A DNA stretch of 32,058 bases from Candidatus Ornithomonoglobus merdipullorum (GTDB taxonomy: Bacteria > Bacillota > Clostridia > UBA1381). Shown here in pieces: positions 8,335-15,800 of this stretch. Both the position numbers and the translations under genes were made by a program. The stretch's first letter is position 1. Every line of letters begins with the position of its first letter. The notes beneath the pieces were generated by a model. The model saw nothing but the letters and a program-made list of their open reading frames with translations, did no database searches and was not told the origin of the DNA. The stretch covers positions 1 to 32,058 of the forward strand of contig DVNB01000093.1 of NCBI GenBank assembly GCA_018714695.1, in the 5' to 3' direction.

Positions 8335-9990
8335 TTATGTCGGCAAAGACATATTTTTCAAATATAATAAAGGCATGTCTTCACCTTTTTTCAGACGGAT
8401 ACACTCTGTATCATCCCCGTGACGGACATATATATCATCTGTATCTCTCACAGCTTCAAGGCTTGCTTCAACCATATTTTCATTCCATCGCATCTCATTT
8501 ATTCTTACCCCGCACCGCGTCATTATCCCGCGCACCGCGTCATTATCCCGCGCACCGCTCCGCTTTCCCAGATCGAGCATGGCAGCAGCCTTATGCATCG
8601 GCTGTCTGAATAGACGAGCGCCTCGTTTATCACTCCGTGTATGCTCATTGCGTTGTCTGTGCAGAACGCGCTTTTGCTGAGTCCCATATCGTGGCTCGTC
8701 ATAAGCGACGGGTATTCGAAATCCGCTCCGACAAGATCGAAAAGGCAGTGTCCGAAAAGCTCCCTGTCGCCTGTTCTTGCAGCAGCTATGGCAAGCTGCA
8801 TCCTGCCGAAGCCCGTGGTGCGCTCGTTTGACGCATATATGCGTCGTGCCATTACCGCGCGGCGTATACCGTCCGCCACCGTCTTGTCATGCGCTGCGTC
8901 AAAGCCCGGCCATGCCGCATACAAATGCGAGGAATGACGGTGGTTATCATGGTCGCCGAACATGGAGAGCGACCACTCCTTTACAGCGCCGCGCTCGTTA
9001 TACATATACGGCGGTATTCTCTCCTCAAACAAGCGCAGCCTTGCCTCATTTATATCCGTTATTACACCGCGCTCCGCAAGCCGCCGGTACATCCTGACCG
9101 AATCGCGTGCCGCGGCAATATCCATAGCCGTGTTTGCCGCGATACAGCCCGGCTTATTATAGTCCGCTTCCGACGGCGCGTTTTCGGGAGAATATGCGGG
9201 CGTGAATATATAATGACCGCCCTCGCCTATCACGGTCCCGTCGTTTATATGCATATTTCCTTCCTTGTCCGTGTAAAAGCGCCCGTCCGCAAAGCCGTAC
9301 CAGAAATTCATCAGCTTTGTTATGAGCGGTCTCAATATATCCTTTTCGACATCGAAATATCCGCCGCACTTTATCTCCAAAACGCGTTCATCGGTAAGCT
9401 CAAGCAGTCCTTTAAGCCGGTCCATGTCAAGATCGTATCTGACCTTTACCGGCCTTGAGCCGTAGCATTCCCAGTATTCAAAGACGGGCACAAGCTGCCA
9501 CGCCGCGCCGCTGTTCCAGAATATCATAGGATATCCGCCGGGCGTTGAATAGAATGCGCCGCAGCCCGCGCCGTCAGTTCTTGCCGGAGCCTTTATCGCA
9601 TTTTTTATCCCATGGATCCTTTCGGCGTTCTCCTGCCAGTCCGGTGCATAGTCGAGAATAAAATTTATATAGCTTTCCGCAAGCTCGGGCAGATTTCCCG
9701 TATTGATCCCCGACACCTGAGCGTTGGTGTTCGCGTTCACCGTGTGATCGCCGCTCCATGAGGCAAGCCAATTTCCTATCCATATCCCGCCCAGCCGCGC
9801 CGTTGAATAGCCGTGCGAGCAGACCATGGCATATCTTGAATTTTCGTACAATAGCTCCAGCCAGCGGCTGTTTATCCCGTATTCGCCCGTGCAGCTCTCG
9901 CCGCGTCTCTGCATACGGTGCAGCTCCGATGCGCTTACGGCATGCGCAGTCTCGCCGTCACGGCACAGCTTGAGTGATACCGAACCGAAC
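8335..9990 (-). pseudogene. GH95-type glycosidase (alpha-fucosidase family), truncated and frameshifted
   Basis: The main frame reads from about 9990 to a stop at 8523 and matches the (alpha/alpha)6 barrel of glycoside hydrolase family 95. The fit includes the NANTNAQV segment (family pattern NxNxE), NLPEL, HRHSSHLYAAWPG, and near the end IRLLPCSIWESGAVRGI. Two lesions are visible. First, the N-terminal domain (~250+ residues) is missing: the frame starts abruptly at a junction with the neighbouring surface-protein gene, with no signal peptide or own start (the first ATG, at 9914, lies inside the barrel). Second, a 20-bp tandem duplication at 8511-8550 shifts the frame, giving the premature stop at 8523. 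Removing one unit joins it exactly to the frame that runs to 8335 and reads as a normal GH95 tail. Probably non-functional; GH95 identification is by motif only. Confidence 0.7.
8511..8558. repeat. 20-bp tandem repeat, 2.4 copies
   Basis: The unit CGCACCGCGTCATTATCCCG occurs perfectly at 8511-8530 and 8531-8550, and its first 8 bases follow again at 8551-8558. It lies inside the GH95 gene, and 20 is not a multiple of three, so the extra unit shifts the reading frame. Confidence 0.95.
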
Positions 9991-11299
9991 CGCCGCCCGA
10001 GAGCGTGAGCGTTCCGCCGCCGCGGCGGAATTCGATCGCGGACGTCTTTCCGCCTGCCGTCTTTGCAAGCGTTGTAAACATTGCGCCCGAGCTGCCGGGA
10101 GTCTTGGTCACAGTAACATCATTATCCCCGGTCGTGATAACAATGCTCTTGTCACGTATGCCCGCCGACGCAAGCTGTGTGTCCTCAAGCACCGTTACGA
10201 TGCCGCCGTCGGGACAGTTCGCTATTGCCGTTGCAAGACTCGAATACTCTGTCGTTTCACCGCCGTATGTAACGGATGCCACTATGTATTCCTCAAGCTC
10301 TGTCGTGAGCTTGAGACTCTGCCCGTCAGCCGTAAGGCTGTATTCCTCGTTTGTAAGTGAGAAATCACTTGCGTCTGGGGTGATGCCGTCGGCATAGACC
10401 GCGACCGTCTGACCGGATGCGTATGTTTCCGGCTCGATAACGGCATGAGGCCCCTCAGCGTCAAATTCGCCCTCAACGTTTATGACCTTGTCGGATGGTA
10501 GGTATACCTCTCCTGCATATGCTGTCCCCGACATATAGAAATTGCCTCTGCCGACATAGACGTCATAGCCGTCATTTCCCGACACTGTGCCGCCGTACAT
10601 ATGAAACTCCGAGTTTGTTTCGGCAACGCTCACGCCTCCGCCCGCAGACTCTGCCGAGCTGTTTCCCGTGATCTCACCGCCGTACATATTCACTGTCGCA
10701 TTTCCCACAACAGCGACACCGCCGCCGCCCAAGGTGCCGGTCGCTGTACCGCCGGTTATTTTGCCGCCATAAATGTTTAGCACGGAGTTGTTTTTTGCGT
10801 CGAATCCGCCGCCGCGCGCGGCTGTGCCGCCGGTTATCACGGTCCCGTTATACAGATTCACTGTTCCGCCGTTAAGCTCCATAAAGCTCCTGTTGGCACC
10901 GGCGTTGAAAACGAGCGCCGTTTCCTCGCCGGTCGCCTCAAGCTCCTCTTTACCGAGATTTACCGTTGGCTCCTGTCCCGACGCTATGAGAAGTGAAATG
11001 TTGTTCTGTCCCGTCTGCGTTACTGTCGCTTTGTTGTCACCGTTTCTGATGGTCACGGTGTTCCCGGTAACGAACTCGTTTCTCACAGCAGTTTCCGCGT
11101 CGGAATATACCGTCACGGTATGCTCCGCCGGATCGGCAGCCGCCGCGGCAAGCGCCGCATCGTAGCTCTCGGCCTGTGCGCCGTCAAGATACACGCCCGT
11201 CTCACCGTCGGCAAGAGCCGCGCCGGGATACGCGGAAACAAGCAGCGCCGCTGAAAGCAGCGCCGGAACGAAGGCATATCTTCGTCTTGAATACTTCAT
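9935..11299 (-). CDS. Secreted beta-helix surface protein, C-terminally truncated
   Basis: A 454-residue exported protein with a clear signal peptide (charged MKYSRRRY, hydrophobic core, cleavage near ALA-DGE). Residues about 110-245 hold repeated glycine-rich turns of the form NIYGGKITGGTA and NMYGGEITGNSS, typical of right-handed parallel beta-helix adhesins. A second related unit begins near residue 345. The repeat pattern breaks off at LTLSGGG. The last ~18 residues are translated from glycosidase DNA in the wrong frame and are not native, so any C-terminal cell-wall anchor is lost. ATG at 11299 has AAGGAG 7 nt upstream. A promoter (11383-11411) and a LytTR-like box pair lie upstream, shared with the divergent nitroreductase. 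It may still be secreted, but unanchored. Confidence 0.75.
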   Translation of the reverse strand: MKYSRRRYAFVPALLSAALLVSAYPGAALADGETGVYLDGAQAESYDAALAAAAADPAEHTVTVYSDAETAVRNEFVTGNTVTIRNGDNKATVTQTGQNNISLLIASGQEPTVNLGKEELEATGEETALVFNAGANRSFMELNGGTVNLYNGTVITGGTAARGGGFDAKNNSVLNIYGGKITGGTATGTLGGGGVAVVGNATVNMYGGEITGNSSAESAGGGVSVAETNSEFHMYGGTVSGNDGYDVYVGRGNFYMSGTAYAGEVYLPSDKVINVEGEFDAEGPHAVIEPETYASGQTVAVYADGITPDASDFSLTNEEYSLTADGQSLKLTTELEEYIVASVTYGGETTEYSSLATAIANCPDGGIVTVLEDTQLASAGIRDKSIVITTGDNDVTVTKTPGSSGAMFTTLAKTAGGKTSAIEFRRGGGTLTLSGGGSVRYHSSCAVTARLRMP

Positions 11300-11330
11300 A
11301 ATGATCTCCTTTCCGTTTACCGCACAAGCA

Positions 11331-11354
11331 CAGCCCCGGTCCGCATTGGGGCTG
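11331..11354 (-). other. Stem-loop in the 5' leader of the beta-helix protein gene
   Basis: CAGCCCC and GGGGCTG form a perfect 7-bp stem with a 10-nt loop, between the predicted promoter and the ribosome binding site. There is no T run after it, so it is not an obvious terminator; it could stabilise the transcript. Significance is unproven. Confidence 0.4.
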
Positions 11355-11382
11355 ATATCTTATGTTTGGTTTCTATGCTGTT

Positions 11383-11411
11383 ATTGTATCACAGCGAGAA
11401 CATGGTTGCAA
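11383..11411 (-). promoter_or_regulatory. Predicted leftward promoter for the beta-helix protein gene
   Basis: On the minus strand TTGCAA (11406-11411) and TACAAT (11383-11388) are separated by 17 nt. The LytTR-like repeats begin 5 nt beyond the -35. A second predicted promoter runs the other way from 11457. Confidence 0.5.
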
Positions 11412-11416
11412 TCGTT

Positions 11417-11449
11417 CGATTTTATCATTTCATATCAACTTTTCATCAC
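11417..11449 (+). promoter_or_regulatory. LytTR/VirR-like box pair upstream of the nitroreductase
   Basis: Two imperfect direct repeats, CGATTTTATCAT (11417-11428) and ACTTTTCATCAC (11438-11449), lie 21 bp apart. They match the pair at 31177-31208 at 8 and 11 of 12 positions. As at that site, the right-hand box ends exactly 7 nt before the rightward -35, and a leftward promoter lies on the other side. Confidence 0.5.
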
Positions 11450-11456
11450 AGAAGTG

Positions 11457-11485
11457 TTGCGTTTTCTTCTGCGGTTTGCTATAAT
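11457..11485 (+). promoter_or_regulatory. Predicted rightward promoter for the nitroreductase
   Basis: TTGCGT (11457-11462), 17-nt spacer, TATAAT (11480-11485). The -10 is perfect and the -35 is weak, as expected for an activator-dependent promoter. It leaves a leader of about 135 nt before the nitroreductase ATG; I see no supported gene in that leader. Confidence 0.55.
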
Positions 11486-11626
11486 TATGATATAAACCAT
11501 GAAAGAAGCACGGCTATGATACAGCTGCCTATACTTACACGTTACGGTAAGCTGCAAAGCATATTTAAATGTGTGATACGCACGATAGGCACCGCAGACA
11601 ATAGAGCTATAGGAGGAACGTATAAA

Positions 11627-12292
11627 ATGGAACTTTTACAGGCAATGAAAGAACGACATTCCGTTCGCTCATACAGTGACCGACCGATAACAGGCGATGT
11701 CAAGGATGAACTGATCCGCTTTATTGAGGAATGCAATAATGAGAGCGGACTCCATATGCAATTGATACTGAACGAGCCTAAAGCATTCAGCGGACTTATG
11801 GCTCATTACGGAAAGTTCTCAGGTGTTAAAAACTATATTGCCCTAATAGGCAAAAAGGGGACTGATTTAGATGAGAAGTGTGGGTATTACGGCGAAAAGG
11901 TCGTGCTTAAAGCGCAGCAGCTCGGACTTAACACATGCTGGGTGGCAACGACATACAGCAAAGTAAAAACAGCTTTCAAAACAGACAATGGTGAAAAACT
12001 GTGTGTAGTGATAGCAGTCGGCTACGGACTTACACAAGGCACAGCCCACAAGTCGAAACCGGCAGAAAAAGTGACCGATGCCGACTACGACGCTCCTGAC
12101 TGGTTCAAATTTGGTGTAGAAGCTGCGCTTTTAGCACCAACAGCAATGAATCAACAAAAATTCGTATTTTCGCTTAACGGAAATAAAGTCGCATTAAAAG
12201 CCGGCATGGGCTTTTATACAAAGCTTGATCTTGGTATCGTAAAATATCATTTTGAGATCGGTGCAGGCACAAGCAATTTTCAGTGGAATTAG
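11627..12292 (+). CDS. Nitroreductase-family flavoprotein
   Basis: A 221-residue cytoplasmic protein of the FMN-dependent nitroreductase fold. The N-terminal RHSVRSYSDRPI is the family's FMN-binding arginine segment. LGLNTCWVATTY and VVIAVGYG match the central conserved strands. Near the C-terminus ALLAPTAMNQQKFVF matches the conserved A-PSA-N-QPW-F segment. Members reduce nitro compounds, quinones or related substrates with NAD(P)H; the natural substrate here is unknown. The ATG at 11627 is preferred because AGGAGG lies 10 nt upstream; the frame is open back to 11366 but that part has no homology. It is transcribed rightward from a promoter with LytTR-like boxes. It is more AT-rich than most neighbours. 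A methyltransferase remnant follows 44 bp downstream. Confidence 0.88.
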   Translation: MELLQAMKERHSVRSYSDRPITGDVKDELIRFIEECNNESGLHMQLILNEPKAFSGLMAHYGKFSGVKNYIALIGKKGTDLDEKCGYYGEKVVLKAQQLGLNTCWVATTYSKVKTAFKTDNGEKLCVVIAVGYGLTQGTAHKSKPAEKVTDADYDAPDWFKFGVEAALLAPTAMNQQKFVFSLNGNKVALKAGMGFYTKLDLGIVKYHFEIGAGTSNFQWN

Positions 12293-12336
12293 CGAGCTGT
12301 GTCTGAGCCGGAATAAATTTAAAGGAGGAAAATCAT

Positions 12337-12427
12337 ATGCTTATAACAAATAAAGATATTGATAAAGGAAAAGCTTTTGACTGGGGGAAAAGTTTCTTCT
12401 GATCACGCTAAATATAGAGATATATCG
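12337..12427 (+). pseudogene. Class I SAM-methyltransferase start, frameshifted and cut off
   Basis: AAAGGAGG precedes an ATG at 12337 that opens [18 protein letters not shown], then hits a stop at 12400-12402. Dropping one G from the run of five at 12383-12387 gives continuous [12 protein letters not shown], the typical N-terminus of a clostridial SAM-dependent methyltransferase (pattern FDWG..S.DYAKYRDIYP). The homology ends at about 12427, where reverse-transcriptase sequence on the other strand begins. Only ~30 residues of the original gene remain, so it is a dead fragment. It may once have been the second gene after the nitroreductase. Confidence 0.65.
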
Positions 12428-12592
12428 CTGCGCTACCGACTGCTGTATTACTCTGTCTGCCGCTGTCGGTATGCCCAACGTTCTCTGCTTTCCATTAGAC
12501 TTTGGAATATATACTCTCCTGACTTGCTGCGGCTTATACTTCTTGGCTCTTATCTCATCACAGATTCTCTGCCATGCCCGACACACCACCAA
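12428..12592 (-). pseudogene. Group II intron reverse transcriptase/maturase fragment
   Basis: About 53 residues on the minus strand, including [20 protein letters not shown] followed by [18 protein letters not shown]. This is the well-conserved first reverse-transcriptase block of LtrA-type intron proteins. The homology stops at both ends: at 12428 it meets the methyltransferase remnant, and at 12592 it meets the terminator of the peptide operon. No intron RNA domains V or VI or catalytic YADD box are present, so this is debris from an old intron. Confidence 0.75.
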
Positions 12593-12636
12593 AAGGGCTG
12601 CGTGCCCCGGTGTATAATCCGGAACACGCAGCCCTT
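12589..12636 (-). terminator. Terminator at the end of the peptide-export operon
   Basis: A perfect 12-bp stem, AAGGGCTGCGTG (12593-12604) with CACGCAGCCCTT (12625-12636), encloses a 20-nt loop. On the minus strand it is followed by a short T run. It starts 19 nt after the stop codon of the double-glycine peptide gene, which supports that gene being real and last in the operon. Confidence 0.75.
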
Positions 12637-12655
12637 GTACATTTTCAGCTCTTTA

Positions 12656-12799
12656 TCATATCTTTTCTCTTAAAGAGTCATCAATGGGATTTTGGGGGAC
12701 TCTGGGCACATTGTCAAATGCGCCGCCGCCCGTTACCTGTTCAAGGTCGTCAAGCTCGATCTCCTGAACATCCTTGTTTTCATCTTCTTTTTTGCACAT
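12656..12799 (-). CDS. 47-residue double-glycine leader peptide: predicted exported pheromone or bacteriocin precursor
   Basis: A small gene with AAAGGAGG 7 nt before its ATG, 25 nt after the giant surface-protein stop and 19 nt before a strong hairpin terminator. The leader ends IELDDLEQVTGG. Counting back from the cleavage site it has Gly at -1 and -2, Val at -4, Leu at -7, Asp at -8 and Ile at -12, exactly the consensus cut by C39 peptidase-ABC exporters, one of which is encoded upstream in the same operon. The predicted mature part is 22 residues starting GAFDNVPRVPQNP and ending SLREKI. It is proline-rich, has no cysteine and a net charge near -1, so it resembles a signalling peptide more than a cationic bacteriocin. 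No modifying enzyme is encoded in the window. The only cysteine is residue 2 of the leader. Function is inferred. Confidence 0.85.
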   Translation of the reverse strand: MCKKEDENKDVQEIELDDLEQVTGGGAFDNVPRVPQNPIDDSLREKI

Positions 12800-12824
12800 G
12801 GATATTCCTCCTTTCAATGTTTAT

Positions 12825-15800
12825 TTATTGTCCCTGATGTGCAGCAATCCTGTCAAGCCTTTCGATTACCGCAGCCGTTTCGGCACGTGTGGCAAAGCTC
12901 TTCGGTGCAAACGTTCCATCGGCATTGCCGTTCATAATACCTTGCTGCGCTGCAAGCGCTACAGACTCTGCTGCCCACTCTGATATGTCGGCAGCGTCGG
13001 TATACGCAAGAGACGTATCTCCGGCTGTAATGCCCGTCTTATACGACAGATAGTTTGCTGTCATCTTCGCCATCTGCTCGCGTGTTACAAGATCCTCAGG
13101 TCCGAAAAGTCCGTTGCCGTAGCCGTCAACGATACCGTTTTCGGTCGCCCATGCTATATGCGCCGCATAGTATGCATTGCTGTCAACATCGGTATATACC
13201 GTATCCGCGGGCTCCTCTGATATGCCCTCCAGACGTCCGAGCACTGTCACGAGCATTCCTCTTGTCACATTTGTGTACGGTTCAAATATACCGTCTCCGG
13301 TTCCGTTAAAGTAGCCCTTTTCTGCGGTGTATTCAACGCTGTCAAAGAACCAATCCGTTTCAGCCACATCTGTGAATCTTCCTGACTGTACAGTCGGCGC
13401 TGGTGTTTCGGAAGCTTCCGGTACCGCTGTCGGCTCTGCTGTCACAGCCGCCGCAGGCGTTGCTGTCGGCGCGGGCGTGTGCCTTATGCCGCCGCTGCTT
13501 CCGCCGCCTGAAGGTCTCCTTGTCGGTGTCGGAGTTCCCTCGGGCACAGGCGTCGGTTCATTCGGATCCGGCGTTATCTCCGGTGCTTCGCCTACTACCG
13601 TAAGCTCAATAGCCTTTGTTTCGTTTCCGTACGGCGAAACAGAACCGTAGATAGTGGTTGTTCCCGCGTTCAGAGCCTTCAGCGTTGTTCCGTCAAATGA
13701 CGCTACGGAGCTATCCTCTGTTCCGAATGACGCCGTAAGCTCGTCATTTAAGATAGACGGAGCGCAGGTCACATCAAACTCCATAGTTTCTCCCGCGTTA
13801 AGCGTTATCGTTTCGGGGAACTCTGCGCCGTTGAGCATAAGCTCGAGCGGCTTTCCTGCCATGAGGCGTATATCCTCACCCTCAGTCAGATATTCGCCGC
13901 TGCTGTTCATGCAGACCGCAAGGCAGTCAATAAATCCGTACTTATCAAGCATTTCCGGCTTTACGTCAAGCGCTTCATCAAAGGTCTTGCTTTCTCCTGC
14001 GCCGATACCCTCAAGCGATACCGTTGCAAAGTCGCATTCTTCCAGTGTATAATCCCACGCCATACCGTAAGGACCGCTGAATATTACACGGAACATATCC
14101 TCAGCTGTGGAAGCGGCATTACCCGTGTTGGTCACAGTATAGCTTATACGATAGCCGTCATTGTCCTGATATGTTACTGTATCGCTTATCTCATAGACAG
14201 CATCCCTTTCAAGCTTCGCGCTTTCGTACTCTGAAATGTTTTCCATGCCGCCTTCCTGTGCAGCGGCATAAATGCTCATTCCCTCGAAATCCTCGGGTAC
14301 TGTCCATTCGATCACATAACCATCGGTGTTTCCGGGGAGCAGCTTAATATCAGAGGTTATCTCCTCTATAAGCTCGCCCTGTACACCGTCTTTCATTTCA
14401 TACAGAGCTACGGAATATCCGTCCGCGTATGTAAGACCCGTGTTCTTCACGGAAACATCAAGCTCGACCGTATCGCCCGCGTTAGGCGTGTCATCCGAGA
14501 ACGATATATCCGTTACATCGACCGCGCCGCACGGCTCCATGTAGGATGCGCGGAGCTTGAAATCGGATATGATAACGGGATTTTCTGCATCCTCTGTTAT
14601 CTCCTGCTCATACTGGTTATACAGTACCATCATATTTCCGTTATTGTCTATAACTGCCGTCGGTTCATCAGTAAACGCTCCGGTATATGTGAGCCTGTAC
14701 GGGTCCGCCCACGATGTGCCCGGAACATTTTCATTATCATTCATATCCCCGCCGGGTGCGTTCTCATCCTGTATGAGCGCTGTAGCGTATACCTCGCGGC
14801 ACTGTATTGCGTCGCCGCTTTCATCGACCTCATCGGTCGTGTACGGCTGTGTCCATACGATATATATGTCGTCACCGTCAGTTACCGCCTTGAAGTCTGA
14901 CATAGAACGAGAACCCTGATAATTGTCAACGTTAGGTGATACATATGAATACAGTGAATCTATATCACGCTTTACACCGTCGTTTCCGGTCAAGTATTCA
15001 TCTTTTATCTGGCCGTTGTCGTCAACGCCCTCCGATACAAGACTGCTGATGTCGATATAGGTGACATTCTTTTCATCCCTGTACCAGAACAGCTTCGTAT
15101 CAGCCTCTTCTCCGCTGCCTGTTCTTACAAACTGCGGAAGCGCATCCGATACATCATCGTTTGTTATTCTTACAGGTACGTATGTTTTATGTGTTTCAAA
15201 GTCATAGAACTGAACGAACATCTCCTTGTCATATGCGGTATCATTTGACGAATCCTGATCTATCGTGTAGGCATACACGGCTATACCATTATACGTTATC
15301 GCCGTGAAATCAGATATGTTCGGAACATCGAGTCCCAGCTCCGGTATCGGCGACGACAGGAATCTCTGACCGTGCCATTGACTGATAAGGATCTCCTTAT
15401 CCTCTTCACTTGCTACCTCTTCGTCATAGTAATAGTCAAACAGCCATCTGCCCTGTTCTGCTGAATAGAGCATATATACAACAACGCAGTCATTTGTATA
15501 CGAATTTACCATGTCCTCCGCACTGCCAGTTGACGCTGTTTTTACGTAATATACAGCCCTGTCGCCGGTCAGATCGTCATATACCGAGATAGGGGTATAA
15601 TCGTAATACCCGTCATTTGTAAGCCTTGTTTCCTCGCTTACCGTGCCCGACGCCGTGTCTATCACCGCAGTATATACCTCGAGTTTTGAGAGATAGTCTG
15701 CCGCGTCCTCATTTACTTGAGTTTCGGGGTCGTATGACAGCCACGAGATCATAACTCTGCCGCTGTCCATCTCACATATGCTCGGCTGGAAATCGGCTGT

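Noticed and set aside
8300-8345. Inverted repeat TGACAT...ATGTCA near the GH95 end as a terminator
   Set aside because: The stem is short with a bulge and has no T run after it.
8511-8558. Short repeats as a possible CRISPR array
   Set aside because: The copies are directly adjacent with no spacers and lie inside a coding region; it is a simple tandem duplication. No CRISPR array, tRNA or rRNA was recognised in the window.
11366-11626. N-terminal extension of the nitroreductase frame
   Set aside because: The promoter -10 at 11480 lies inside it, there is no homology, and AGGAGG correctly precedes the ATG at 11627.
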